This document shows, piece by piece, positions 1 through 10,316 of a stretch of 64,000 nt of DNA. The notes beneath the pieces are model-generated. The model was not told where the DNA came from, did not search any database, and saw only the letters and a list, made by a program, of their open reading frames with translations. The stretch is from AP-15 sp963795485 (GTDB lineage Bacteria > Pseudomonadota > Alphaproteobacteria > ATCC43930 > CGMCC-115725): positions 1-64,000 of the forward strand of contig CAWCIL010000005.1 in NCBI GenBank assembly GCA_963795485.1, read 5' to 3'. Made by a program: the position numbers and the translations under genes. Within the stretch, counting starts at the first letter, position 1, and every line of letters begins with the position of its first letter.

Positions 1-3000
1 TCGCGCTGAGCGAGGGCGGCGTTCTGATGCTCGGCGGCTCCGAAACTGTGGGCGGTCTCGACGACCGTTTCGAGCCAATCTCCAAGACGCAGCGGATCTA
101 TCGGCAGATCGGCCGCAGCCGGCCCGGCGAAATCGATTTTCCGATCGGCTCGAGTGGCGGTGCACGAGCGATTTGGCCGGGAGCGCCGCGCCCGGCAGCC
201 GCGCGGGCCATTAGCCCCAGCGATCTCATGCACCGGTTGCTGATCGAGACCTATGCGCCCGCCTCGGTCCTGATCAATCGCAAGTACGAGTGTCTCTATT
301 ACTCAGGGCCAACCGACCGCTATTTGCAGGTGGCCGCTGGCGAACCCAGCCGCGATCTGCTCACCATGGCGCGCGAGGGCCTGCGCAACAAGCTCAGAGC
401 GGCGATCCAGCAGGCGAGCCGGGAACACGTGCACGCGATCGCTACCGGGGCCCAGACGAGCTATGGGGGCAGTTCTGTCCCAGTCCGCATCGCGGTCCAT
501 CCGGTGCAAAGCGAAGGCGAGGAGTTGCTGCTGGTCAGCTTCTTCGACGAACCGACGCGCGAGCAGCGGCGGCCGGACCGTCCGGTCGAGCCGACGGACG
601 ATGTCCCACGGATCGCCGAGCTCGAGAGAGAGCTCGACACCACTCGCAAAGAGCTGGAGAGCGCCATCCACCACCTCGAGATCGCCAACGAGGAGAAAGG
701 CGATCAACCAGGAAGCGATGTCGGCGAACGAGGAGTTCCAGTCGACCAACGAAGAGCTGATGACCTCGCGAGAGGAGCTGCAATCACTTAATGAAGAGCT
801 GACCGCCCTCAACACCCAGCTTCAAGAGACGCTCGAACGCCAGCGTAGCACATCCAATGATCTGCAGAACATACTGGACAGCTCCGGGGTGGCAACCCTG
901 TTCCTGGACAACGAGCTTAATATTCGGTTTTTCACGCCAGCGGCCAAATCGCTGTTTCGCGTCATCGCTACCGACATCGGCCGGCCATTAGCCGATCTCA
1001 CCCCGCTTGCCGCCGACCGCGATCTCCTCACCGACGCCCGTACGGTGCTCACCAACTCTGCACCGGTGGGGCGCGAGGTCGAAACCGCAGGCGGCGGCTG
1101 GTACTTCCGCCGCATCCTGCCTTATCGCACCCAGGACAACCGGATCGACGGGGTGGTCATCACCTTCGCAGACATCTCCGAGATAAAGGCGGCGGAGCGC
1201 GAGGTCCAGGCGGCACGGCCTATTCCGACAGCATCATCGGCACGATCCGCCAACCGCTGGTCGTGCTCGATGACGAATTGCGGGTCGTCTCTGCAATCGC
1301 TCCTTCTACCAAATTTTCGAGCGCTCCCCGGGGAGACCGTTGGCCGATCACTGGCGCTCGCCGATGAGGGTCACTCGGAAATTCCGGGCCTGCCTGGGTT
1401 TCTCGAGCGGGCCCGGGCCGAGCCCGTTCCGGTCGAGGGTCACGAGGTCGAGATCGAGCTCCCGCTGCTTGGGCGCCGGTTTCTGCTGCTGAACGCCCGG
1501 GAAATCCGCGACGGGCCGCGAGGCGGACGGAAGATCTTGCTGGCGATTGACGACGTCACCGAACGCCGGCATGCGACTGAGGCGCTGAAGGCCGCCAAGC
1601 GAGAAGCCGAGCAGGCCAACCTGGGCAAATCGAGATTCCTCGCCGCCGCCAGCCATGATCTGCGCCAGCCGTTGCAGACGATCAGCCTATTGCACGAAAT
1701 ATTGGCGAAGAAGGTCGAGGACAAGGCCACCTTGCGGCTGGTCGACAGGCTCGACGAGACCGTGAGTTCGATGTCGGGCATGCTGGACACGCTGCTTGAC
1801 ATCAACCAGCTCGAAGCCGGGATCATCCGCCGGGAGATGGTTGATTTTCCGATCAATGTGATGCTTGAGCAGCTACGCACGCAGTTCACCTTTCACGCAA
1901 CGGCGCATCGCCTCGGCTGGCGTGTCGTGCCGACCAACCTCAGGGTACGCAGCGATCCGCGCCTGCTCGAGCAGATGATCCGCAATCTGCTGTCGAACGC
2001 GGTCAAATACACCGATAACGGCAAGATCCTGCTTGGCTGCCGGCGCCGCGGCGATAAACTGCGCATCGAGGTCTGGGACACCGGGATCGGCATTCCCGAA
2101 GAGCAACTCCAGGCGATTTTTGGCGAGTTCCATCAGCTCGACAATCCGGCGCGCCAGCGCAGCAAAGGCCTCGGCCTTGGTCTCGCCATCGTCGAGCGTC
2201 TGGCAAACCTGCTGGGGCACACTATCGATGTTCGATCCCGCCCTGACAAGGGCTCGGTCTTTGCTGTCGAGGTGCCGCTCGCAACGGGCGTGCCGCGGCG
2301 GCCTCGTCAAGTCTGGCATGAGCCAACCGAAAACAGACATCAGAGCGGGGCAATCCTGATCATCGAGGACGATCCTTCAGTCCGCGAGATGCTGGCACTT
2401 GTGCTCGACGGCGAGGGCCACCGCACAACCACCGTCGATGACGGACCAAAGGCGCTGGAATTAGGGAGGCGAGCCGCAATACGTCCGGACCTCGTCATCG
2501 CCGATTACAATTTGCCGAATGGCCTCAATGGCCTGCAGGTCGTCGCCAGCCTGCGAGAGATGCTGAATGACAAGGTCCCGGCTATTATCCTGACCGGGGA
2601 CATCTCGACCGACACCTTGCGGGAAATTGCCCAGGGGGGCCATCTGCACGTGAATAAGCCGGTGAAGGCAAAGGAGCTGATGGACTTAATCCGGCGCTGC
2701 CTCGAAGTGCACCCGCCGGCGCAAGCGGACATCAGGCAGCCCCTTGAGATTGCTGGCGACGGGCCGCGACCGCCAACCATCTTCGTGGTCGACGATGACA
2801 ATGCGGTGCGCGAGGCATTGCGCGATCTGCTCCAGGAAGACGGCCGAACGGTCGAGATCTTCGCCAGCTCCGAGGCCTTCCTCGATGCTTATCGTCCCGG
2901 CCGCGACGGGTGCCTCATCGTCGACGCCCGGATGCCCGGCATTGGCGGGCTCGAACTGCTGCAGCGGCTCAAGAGCGAAGGAACCCGGTTGCCGTCGATC

Positions 3001-3393
3001 ATGATCACCGGCCAAGGCGACGTGCCGATGGCAGTCGAGGCGATGAAGGCGGGGGCTGCGGATTTTATCGAAAAGCCGATCCGCCGCGACGAACTCTTCG
3101 CCAGCATCGAGCGTGCCCTGGAACACATCCGGGGTTCTGAACAGTTGGTGGTGCGGCAGGGGGCGGCAGCGACGCGCCTCGCCGGGTTGACCGTGCGCCA
3201 GCACCAGATCATGGATCTGGTGCTCGCCGGACATCCCAGTAAGAATATTGCCGCAGACCTTGGTATCAGTCAGCGCACGGTCGAAAACCATCGCGCCGCG
3301 GTCATGAAGAAGACCGGCTCCCACTCGCTCTCGGCATTGATTCGCTTGGCGCTTACCGCCGACCGAGGCACCGTACCGCGATCTCTGTGCTGA
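1..3393 (+). CDS. Hybrid sensor histidine kinase / response regulator with CheR-type N-terminus (5' partial, frameshifted)
   Basis: The reading frame enters from before base 1. In order I see: the tail of a CheR-type methyltransferase domain (to ~base 120), a PAS-like segment (~220-560), a coiled coil rich in NEEL repeats (~600-860), a PAS domain (~870-1200), a second PAS-like stretch, HisKA with its His in SHDLRQP (~1650), HATPase_c (GIGIP ~2085, GLGLG ~2170), receiver 1 (Asp in IADYNLP, ~2500), a FixJ-like receiver 2 (Asp in VDARMPG, ~2925) and a LuxR/FixJ helix-turn-helix (~3175-3370). This predicts a sensor whose output can be transcriptional. The frame breaks at ~696 and again at ~1218, ~1296 and ~1333; the last three single-base losses compensate each other. 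They lie in short G or A runs, which suggests sequencing error rather than decay. The stimulus is unknown. Confidence 0.8.
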
Positions 3394-3563
3394 CCGACGT
3401 CGTGACGCGGCGCGGTTATTACTAACCCTTCAACATTCCGGGAGTACAATGTAGTCGGCGAGACGGAACCTGTCATAGTTCCACATTACATCAGTAGCAA
3501 GTTGGATAGGTGATCATCATAACTGCGTTTCGCCCGCTCGACCTGCGCGATCGGGGCGAATTT

Positions 3564-5562
3564 TCATTCCTCCTGCAGGGCTGTCTTTTGCAAGCAGCGT
3601 AGCACTTCCGCGACGCTCCAGGCCTGGGCGATGCAGCCGCGCGGCGTGAACGGGGGTTCGGCGTCGAAGACTTCGCTGATCGAGCCGATGCCCGCCTCAG
3701 CGAGATGCGGCTCGAAGCCGTCAAGGAAATGCCGCGCCGCTGTGCGGTCGTCGGGATAGACCTTGAGCCAGGCATCGATGAACGGGCCGATCAACCAAGC
3801 CCACACCGTACCCTGGTGATAGGCGGCATCACGGGCGCGCAGGTCGCCGAAATAGCGCGGCTTGTAGCCGGGCTCGCCTGGAGCCAGAGAGCGCAGCCCG
3901 ACCGGCGTCACCAGCTTCGCACGCACCGCTGAAACGACCGCTTCCCAATATTCACGGTCGAGGACCGGGTGTTCGAGCGCAATCGCGAAAATCTGGTTTG
4001 GCCGGAAAGCGGCGTCGTCGCCATTTTCGCCGTCGACGACATCGTACAAATACTTGCCGGCGGCGTGCCAAAATCGACGATTAAAAGAAACATGGGCCTT
4101 GTGAGCATGAGCCGCGATCTCGTCGGCCTCCGGGTCCTGCACTTCGCGCAGCCAATCAGTCAGCAGCCGGAGCGCGTTATACCACAGGGCATTGATCTCG
4201 ACCGCCTTGCCGCGGCGTGGGGTCACCACCCAATCGCCGGCTTTCGCATCCATCCAGGTCAGCGCGTAACCTTCCTGCCCTTGGGTGACGAGCCCGTCAC
4301 GCGGGTCGACCTTGATGCCGAAGCGGGTGCCTTCGAGGTGATGCCGTACGATGTCCTTCAAGATTGGCAGAAGGAGCTCCAGGGTCGTCTCGTCCCGGCA
4401 ATGCTCGACATAGCGGTGCAGCGCGTGAAAGAACCACAGCGTCGCATCGGCGGTGTGATAGAGGCCCTGGTTTTGTCCTTCCGGAAACAGGTTAGGAATG
4501 AGTCCGTCGCGTACGTAGTGAGCAAAGGTCCGCAGGATCCAGCGCGCCTCGATCGATCGCCCGGTTGCCAAAGTGAGTCCCGCGAGCGAGATCATCGTGT
4601 CCCGACCCCAGTCGGTGAACCAGTGGTAACCCGCGATCACCGTGCGGATCTCATCTCCCTCGGCGCGCGCCCGCGCCCCATCAGCAATGCGCCCCACCGG
4701 GGTGATGACAAAGGTGTCGGCGGCGAGGACGAGTTCAGCTGCGAACCCGATTTGTGCCGGCGCCGCCACCATCCCAACGAGACGCCGCCGCCGCTCGCGC
4801 TCGAAGGTCAGCGCGTCGTCGGGGCTCAGTGCCAGCACGGTGTGCCAAGCCTCCGTCGCCGCGATCAGTGTCAAAGGGCAATCCTTGCGGACCTCTCCGG
4901 CAAAATAGCCAGGACTCCATAGCCAGCCCCGCGAAATCATAACCGCGCTGCGCCTCGATGTCGTAGAAGCGCTCGCGGCGCGCGCCGCCGTCGGCGGTAA
5001 AGGTCGGGCCTTCGACGCCCTCGACAGCCAGCCGCAACGTCGGCAGATCGGACCCCGCGCTGATCTCGTATCGCTCGCCCTGGATGGTTAGCGTATAGCG
5101 CTGGGACAGCGTTTCGCCAACGGGCGCTTCGAGCGGACGAAAATTGATCCAGGGTCTTACGCGCAGACGGACCTGCTTGGCGTCGCCGAGCGAGCGAAAG
5201 GTGGAATGCGCGATGTTTTGGCGCGATGGCACGACGATCGACTTCTCGATGACGATGCCGTCGAGTGCATAGCGCCAGCTCGGCAGGCCCATGTCCAAGG
5301 TGAAATCGAGGAAGCGGCCTTTCTCGCGCAGGTTGACGACCCTACCGTCTTCGAGTTCGACATCGACCTCGAGATCGTTGAGGACCACCATGCGGCCGAG
5401 CGGAGCGGGCTGGGCGGCGATCAGAAAGCCATGGTAACGCCGAGTGATCGCCCCCGTTATCGTCGCGGAAGCGTAGCCGCCCAACCCATTCGCCACGAGC
5501 CACTCACGCGGAGCCTCTGGTAACGAGCTCTCTTCGCGGATGGCCCGGGTAGGATCAACCAT
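3564..5562 (-). CDS. Glycogen debranching enzyme, amylo-alpha-1,6-glucosidase type (one frameshift)
   Basis: About 665 residues once one shift is repaired. The N-terminal half (from 5562) has the bacterial GDE_N start, NGLGGYASATITG and RRYHGFLIA; the C-terminal half has the (alpha/alpha)6 glucosidase signature TDWGRDTMISLAGLTL. Family knowledge: removes alpha-1,6 branches from glycogen or maltodextrin in the cytoplasm. The ATG at 5562 overlaps the treZ stop by 8 bases, so the two genes are translationally coupled. The frame changes at an AAA run, 4934-4936; dropping one A restores GYDSRGWLWSPGYF, a family-typical stretch. It is therefore one gene, not two, and probably functional if the shift is an assembly error. 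Confidence 0.85.
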
Positions 5563-7579
5563 TGGCCCGTCGGAGATGGAATACTTTCTTTGCCTCGGGT
5601 ATCGCGACTGAGGTGCCCGGGACGAGGACGATGGCACTCTGGCCCGGGACGAGCCAATCCCCGGCGGCGTCCTGCGCCGGGCCACCCGACCCACCGTAAA
5701 CGGGAGCTTCGCTGGACCATAAGATCCGCCAACCGAGACCCTCGACTGGTGCCAGTAACGGCTCGGGCGCGGGGCCGAGGAGGAGGTCGCGGCCGAGATT
5801 GACAATCAGCAAGCGGTCGGCGCCGTTTGGTGCGAAAAAGCGCAGCATCCAGGCTTCATCCGTGAGCGCGGCGCCATCGATCCGGCATGGCCGCTGTCCA
5901 AGCACCGGGTCCGAGCGCCGCAGCTCCAGAAGATCGCCATGCAGGGCATAGATCGAAGCGTGCCGTTGACGTTCGCCAAGATCGAGCACCGATCGGCGGA
6001 ACGTGTCAATGTCGCCGGGATCAGCGAGCTCGGCCCGCATTTCGCTCGTCGCGAGACTGGGAAATTGCGCGAGCTCGCGGCGGCGCCCCTTACGGACCTC
6101 GCGCGACAGCTCGATCTCGTGATCGGCAAAATAGAGGAATGGGCTCGACGCGGCGAATTCCTGTCCTTGGAACAGCATCGGAATGCCCGGCATCAGCAAG
6201 AAATAAGCGGTCATCGCGCGAAACCGGCCAGGGCTCGTCAGCGCGTGACAGCGTTCTCCGGTACCCGAATTGGCGATTTGGTCGTGGTTCTGTAGAAAGA
6301 CGACAAAGGCTTCCGCCGGGAGGTCGAGCGTCGGCGTGCCGCGCGCTTTCCGCTGCCACTGGTAGCGCTGCCCTTGATAGAGGAAGCCGTGTTTGGCGGC
6401 AGCGACGAACTCACCGGGTCTACCGCGGTAATCCGAGTAGTAGGCCTCGTGATGTCCGGTAAGTGCCACCATCGCGCTGTGATGGAAGTCGTCATTCCAC
6501 AACGCGTCGAGCCCGTATCCACCCCGCTCGGTCGGGCGCACCAGCTTGGCGTGCTGCGGCTCGTTCTCAGCGACGACAAAGGTGATTCTGTCGCACCCCG
6601 CCAAGCGCGCCTGCCGAGTGACGGCCGCGAGAATATGATCTTCCGATCGATCGAAAATTGCCTGTGTCGCGTCAAGCCGCAATCCGTCGAGGTGATACTC
6701 ATTGATCCAATAGCCGGCATTGGCGACAAAGTATTCGCGCACCGGGCCCGAGTCGGGTCCGTCAAAATTGATCGCCTCTCCCCAATCGTTATCATGACGA
6801 TCAGTGAAATACGCCACGGAGAACAATTTGAGATAGTTTCCGTCTGGGCCGAAATGATTGTAGACGACATCAAGAATGATGGCGATCCCAAAGGCATGAG
6901 CACGATCGACGAAGCGGCGGAAATCATCCGGCTGGCCGTAAAGCCGGCTTGGGGCGAAAAAATTGACCCCGTCGTATCCCCAACCGAACCGGCCCGGGAA
7001 CTCCGCCACGGGCATAATTTCAAGGCAGGTGATACCGAGCTCGGCGAGAGCCGGCAGCTCATCTGAGGCGGCTTTCCAGCTTCCCTCCTGGGTGAAGGTC
7101 CCGACATGCATCTCGTAGATGACGAGGTGCTCCCGAGCGACTCCGCGCCATGCGCCGTCGGTCCAAGCGAAAGTCTCCGGATCGACGATTTCCGATGGCC
7201 CGTGCGGCCCTTCGGGTTGAAATCTCGACGCGGGGTCGGGCAGTGCCGTTTCAACCCGATCGAGACGAAAGCGATAGCGCATGCCGGCTCGTGCCGTCGC
7301 GCTCCACAGTGAGAAGTACCCGTCGGCCTCGGACTGCAGTGCTGCCGGTTTGAGGCCTTCGATCTCGACGGCAATCTCGTCGCAGTCGGGCGCCCAAACC
7401 CGGAAATGGACGCCGCTATCGGACTGCGGCTCGGCGCCGACCGGCAGACGCCGGACAGGTGCCGCTTCGGGCGCAACTGGATTTTCCAGAGTGACGATCC
7501 GGGGCGCCATCGTGGACTGTCGCTGCTTGGTGCTGCCGACGGCGGCGCGGGAGTCAACGTATCGCGACCTCGCTCTCAT
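5555..7579 (-). CDS. treZ: Maltooligosyltrehalose trehalohydrolase
   Basis: 674 residues, intact. GH13 family: releases trehalose from the reducing end of maltooligosyltrehalose. An N-terminal beta domain (HFRVWAPDCDEIAVEIEG) precedes the catalytic barrel, with YEMHVGTFT, the nucleophile Asp in DGLRLDATQAI, the acid Glu in FVVAENEPQ and the third Asp in LQNHDQIAN. The start at 7579 overlaps the upstream stop as ATGA, so I prefer it to the internal ATG at 7510. Downstream it overlaps the debranching gene. Its usual partner treY (maltooligosyltrehalose synthase) is not in the window. Context points to trehalose production from glycogen under osmotic or drying stress. Confidence 0.93.
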   Translation of the reverse strand: MRARSRYVDSRAAVGSTKQRQSTMAPRIVTLENPVAPEAAPVRRLPVGAEPQSDSGVHFRVWAPDCDEIAVEIEGLKPAALQSEADGYFSLWSATARAGMRYRFRLDRVETALPDPASRFQPEGPHGPSEIVDPETFAWTDGAWRGVAREHLVIYEMHVGTFTQEGSWKAASDELPALAELGITCLEIMPVAEFPGRFGWGYDGVNFFAPSRLYGQPDDFRRFVDRAHAFGIAIILDVVYNHFGPDGNYLKLFSVAYFTDRHDNDWGEAINFDGPDSGPVREYFVANAGYWINEYHLDGLRLDATQAIFDRSEDHILAAVTRQARLAGCDRITFVVAENEPQHAKLVRPTERGGYGLDALWNDDFHHSAMVALTGHHEAYYSDYRGRPGEFVAAAKHGFLYQGQRYQWQRKARGTPTLDLPAEAFVVFLQNHDQIANSGTGERCHALTSPGRFRAMTAYFLLMPGIPMLFQGQEFAASSPFLYFADHEIELSREVRKGRRRELAQFPSLATSEMRAELADPGDIDTFRRSVLDLGERQRHASIYALHGDLLELRRSDPVLGQRPCRIDGAALTDEAWMLRFFAPNGADRLLIVNLGRDLLLGPAPEPLLAPVEGLGWRILWSSEAPVYGGSGGPAQDAAGDWLVPGQSAIVLVPGTSVAIPEAKKVFHLRRANG

Positions 7580-7854
7580 CCTATGGGCCGCTTTCGTGCG
7601 TCCGCGGTTGCCGACACGATGCCTGCCGCGATCACGTCATCCTCTTGCATCTCCGACGCGACCTGATCCGGGACGCTCTTCGTGATGGTCGACCGCACCA
7701 CGCTGCGAATGGTAGTCGCCAATTGAACCAGCCGAGCAGCGTATGCGTGATCTTTTTCAAAAAGCTTGGAGGCTTGGGGATGAGCCCGCGTGACGTGATC
7801 GGAATCACCCGCTGCAGGGGCGTGGTGTTCCGCGCTCCTAGGCGCTGTAGTCAT
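7576..7854 (-). CDS. Hypothetical protein, first gene of the treZ operon
   Basis: 92 residues from the ATG at 7854, which has a strong ribosome binding site (GGAGG four bases upstream). No domain recognised. The sequence is hydrophilic with a mixed-charge middle (KLFEKDHAYAARLVQL) and no membrane segment or signal peptide. Its stop overlaps the treZ start (ATGA), so it is very likely co-translated with treZ and the debranching enzyme. A role in glycogen or trehalose metabolism is inference from position only. Confidence 0.6.
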   Translation of the reverse strand: MTTAPRSAEHHAPAAGDSDHVTRAHPQASKLFEKDHAYAARLVQLATTIRSVVRSTITKSVPDQVASEMQEDDVIAAGIVSATADARKRPIG

Positions 7855-8333
7855 GTTTCCTCCGAGTTTTGCGATGTCATGTCGCATCCTGGGCGGGATT
7901 GATAACTCTAGCCCACTACACTACGATTGCGGCAGGCTCGGAAACTACTCAGGCGCTGGGTTCGGAAACTACGCAGCCGAGAAGATACAATACCAGGCCG
8001 TTGATCTCTGCGCGGTATGTTGCCGACGGCACGGCCGCGACAAGCAAGGTCCTGCCGGCGGGCGGTCTTCGACGGCGCTGCCATCTGCGTGATAATCTGA
8101 TGTGTTGCGTAGGACGCGTATGAGCCCGGCACTAACGAATTTGAGGGGAGACCTAACCAGGCGGACCACCGTGGTCGCGCCCCGCCGCCGACAGACTGCC
8201 CCTCACATCCCGACCATAGGTAGTTTCCGAAGCTATTTGCGTTCGCTCCTCACGGGCAACCTACTCCCATGCCTGGGAGCGGTCGTTGACCCGGGAGGGG
8301 CTGACGGCACCCCTCGCTTGAGGGGACGATCGC
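7855..8333. repeat. Intergenic region with repeated TCGGAAACTAC motif (possible mobile-element remnant)
   Basis: No convincing gene. The 11-mer TCGGAAACTAC occurs directly twice (7938-7948 and 7962-7972) and once inverted (8220-8230). This leaves a ~290-base segment with inverted ends and a doubled left end, a layout seen in small non-autonomous elements. No target duplication was found, and the motif does not match the transposon ends at 10,257. The identity is inference. Confidence 0.35.
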
Positions 8334-8516
8334 ATGGTTACAACGACTAACGCCACGACTGTGATGAGAGAACAAGCCCTGGTCTGCGCGGCAAAGTATC
8401 GCCTGCTTGCATTAAGCGAATCAGATCAACTGATGGTCCGATTATTCGAAGAAAACGCTCTTAGGCTTGAACGCACGGCGGCGCGCTTAAAACGAGCCAG
8501 CAATGTTTTAATTTGA
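8334..8516 (+). CDS. Small hypothetical protein (60 aa)
   Basis: Starts at an ATG with GAGGGG about eight bases upstream, which supports translation. The protein is helical and charged near its C-terminus (LFEENALRLERTAARLKRA), with no known domain. It stands alone between a repeat-bearing spacer and a convergent small gene. Confidence 0.4.
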   Translation: MVTTTNATTVMREQALVCAAKYRLLALSESDQLMVRLFEENALRLERTAARLKRASNVLI

Positions 8517-8559
8517 CGCCGCCCGACCGGACCACCTCGCTCCTGTCGTGGTGGCCGTT

Positions 8560-8787
8560 TCAACAGGGACCCTTCCTTACGGACTGGTAAATCGATCTTC
8601 CGGCGCTATCGCAAAGGTAGAAGTTCGTCAAAGTCCGCTGAGATGCATCACTGCGATACAAATCCTCGGCCTCAGCTTTTGCGGCAGCATCGTCAGAAGC
8701 GTAGATATCGCGACGCCGCCACAGCAAGGGGGCGGGATGACCCGGCTTACGGCCCGGTTTGAAGATGTCCATCCGATATTTTGCCAT
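8560..8787 (-). CDS. Small hypothetical protein (75 aa)
   Basis: Start at 8787 preceded by GGAGG about ten bases upstream. Composition is typical of coding sequence (DIYASDDAAAKAEAEDLYR, then a C-terminal TNFYLCDSAG stretch). No domain recognised and no membrane segment. It is convergent with the 60-aa gene at 8334-8516. Confidence 0.5.
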   Translation of the reverse strand: MAKYRMDIFKPGRKPGHPAPLLWRRRDIYASDDAAAKAEAEDLYRSDASQRTLTNFYLCDSAGRSIYQSVRKGPC

Positions 8788-8997
8788 GATGACTCTGCCT
8801 CCATTCGCCTGGTAAGCATATGGGGACGGCCCGGGCGCGGCGTGCGCTTTCGCTGATGGTAGACGGCAACAGACCGGGCGCGTGTGCAGGTTGCGATGTT
8901 GGCCGCGATGAATTCGAGGAGGCGGATGCCGGCGCGTTCGCGGCCGGCGGCGACGAGAGCCGGGATGACAGGCTCCAGGGAAGGGTGACGAGCTGGT

Positions 8998-9231
8998 TCA
9001 CGGGTACCGCTGCTTGTAGCGGCTTTGATAATCCGAAAAACGCCCCTGCATCGCCGTTTCGGTCACAAGACTCTCGGCGCAGGCTTTGCCGAGATTGTCG
9101 CTGCCCTCGGCACGGGCGTCTCGGTGATCCTCCCAAGCCTGATGATAGGCATCGATCAGAGAATCATCGCTGAGCGCCGACAGACTTTTGGCGAAGCGGT
9201 CGACCGCGCGCTGTTGTGCGGGGGTGAGCAT
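8998..9231 (-). CDS. Small hypothetical protein (77 aa)
   Basis: I chose the ATG at 9231 because GGAGG lies about ten bases upstream; a longer frame starting at 9264 lacks such a site. The protein is acidic, helical and soluble (RFAKSLSALSDDSLIDAYHQ). Function unknown. It lies downstream of the Hsp20 gene on the same strand with a ~165-base gap, so it may be a separate unit. Confidence 0.5.
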   Translation of the reverse strand: MLTPAQQRAVDRFAKSLSALSDDSLIDAYHQAWEDHRDARAEGSDNLGKACAESLVTETAMQGRFSDYQSRYKQRYP

Positions 9232-9396
9232 CGCTGAGGTGCCTCCTTGTTCGCCTGGCTCCATCGCCTCCGGCCAGAACCCGGGTTGCTTTGTCCGCTT
9301 CCGGCTGAACGGGAGATTTCAAGCGCCACCGGCAACAAAACGCCCCCGAAATTTGGGGACGCTCTGATTTTCGGACAGCGCGGTCCGACGTGCCGA

Positions 9397-9867
9397 TTAG
9401 GCCGCCTTTTGCTCCGTCACTTGCGGTTGCACGGGCTCGACTGTGGTGCCGATCTTGATCGTGCGCGGCTTGGCCGCCTCGGGCACTTCGCGAACCACAT
9501 CGACGTGGAGCAAGCCATTGTCGAGGCTGGCGCCCACCACCTTCATGTGGTCGGCGAGGCTAAACCGTCGCTCGAAGGCGCGCCGGGCGATGCCACGGTG
9601 CAAGTAGCCACCGCCGTTTTCGTCCTCCGTCTGTGCCTTGCCCGTCACCAGGAGGGTGTTCTCCTGAACAGTGATGTCGAGCTCTGTCGGCGAGAACCCA
9701 GCCACCGCCATCGTTAGCCGATAGGCGTCCTCACCGGTCTTCTCGATGTTGTAAGGGGGATAGGAGAGGGACGCGCTGTCAACGCGGGTCGCTGCGTCGA
9801 CGAGGCGGGTAAGACGATCGAAACCGATCGTTGAGCGGAACAACGGAGAGAAATCGAAACGATCCAT
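9397..9867 (-). CDS. Small heat-shock protein, Hsp20/IbpA family
   Basis: 156 residues. Alpha-crystallin domain with ELDITVQENTLLVTGK and the arm FERRFSLADHMKVVGASL, and a C-terminal I-x-I motif (IKI) used for oligomer contacts. Family role: ATP-independent holdase that binds unfolding proteins in the cytoplasm. The start at 9867 is set by AGGAGG eight bases upstream; an alternative ATG at 9873 is too close to that site. A sigma-32-type promoter and a ROSE-like leader precede it. Confidence 0.92.
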   Translation of the reverse strand: MDRFDFSPLFRSTIGFDRLTRLVDAATRVDSASLSYPPYNIEKTGEDAYRLTMAVAGFSPTELDITVQENTLLVTGKAQTEDENGGGYLHRGIARRAFERRFSLADHMKVVGASLDNGLLHVDVVREVPEAAKPRTIKIGTTVEPVQPQVTEQKAA

Positions 9868-9957
9868 GACCATATCCTCCTGTGAGCAACATGGGTTTCG
9901 GCACTTCCAACAGGGACAATGCCCAATCTCTGATGCACGGACCCACATGGCGACCGT
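9868..9957 (-). promoter_or_regulatory. Candidate ROSE-type RNA thermometer in the hsp20 leader
   Basis: The ~90-base leader ends with TTGCTCACAGGAGGATATG. A short anti-Shine-Dalgarno strand (TTGCT) faces AGGAGG across a tiny loop; pairing would give a G-G mismatch beside U-A and U-G pairs and an outer CAT/ATG clamp. This is the hallmark of ROSE elements that control rhizobial small heat-shock genes (family knowledge). The upstream hairpins were not folded. Confidence 0.5.
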
Positions 9958-9964
9958 GTAATTC

Positions 9965-9994
9965 AGATATGGCAATTACTGACACTTATTCAAG
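9965..9994 (-). promoter_or_regulatory. RpoH (sigma-32)-type promoter for hsp20
   Basis: On the minus strand CTTGAA (9989-9994) is followed after 14 bases by TGCCATAT, which closely fits the alphaproteobacterial heat-shock sigma consensus. The predicted start lies ~90 bases before the Hsp20 start codon, leaving room for the thermometer leader. Confidence 0.55.
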
Positions 9995-10256
9995 TGGGTG
10001 ATCTGATTATACAGCTATTCACGCTGGTGAGACGGAAAGAGCGGCCCTACCCATCGCTTTCTAAACGTCGCTCGGATGGTTTTCTTTGGTCATTCCCCCG
10101 AGAGACGACTGCTCGCCGCTCTTCGTCCCGGCCATCCGGCGATGATCCTTTCTAAATCGGAGCCGATAAATGCTCATTCCGCTTCCTGGTGACCGGCGGG
10201 GCTCGACGCGGCGCGCCGGAACGCATCCATCACCCCACCTTCTGGACAGGCCGCAC

Positions 10257-10306
10257 TGTCATTTTGATCGCTAATTGGCGTAGGTTTGTGATCGCTAATT
10301 GGCGTA
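10257..10306 (+). repeat. Transposon left end with two iterated binding sites
   Basis: Begins TGTCATTTTGA and contains GATCGCTAATTGGCGTA twice (10266-10282, 10290-10306) with a 24-base period. TGT termini and iterated sites are typical of Mu/Tn7/Tn5053-type ends. The transposase gene starts ten bases later. The same start and period recur at 12,917, and inverted at 15,496. Confidence 0.65.
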
Positions 10307-10316
10307 AGCTGGGGGC

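Noticed and set aside
3564..5805. Two separate debranching-type genes on the minus strand
   Set aside because: The two frames hold the complementary halves of one enzyme and meet at a three-A run, so they are one frameshifted gene.
9247..9717. 156-codon plus-strand frame
   Set aside because: Antisense shadow of the Hsp20 gene.
10266..10306. Regularly spaced short repeats suggesting a tiny CRISPR-like array
   Set aside because: Only two copies with a 24-base period just inside a TGT terminus, directly before a transposase: these are transposase-binding sites. No cas genes in the window.
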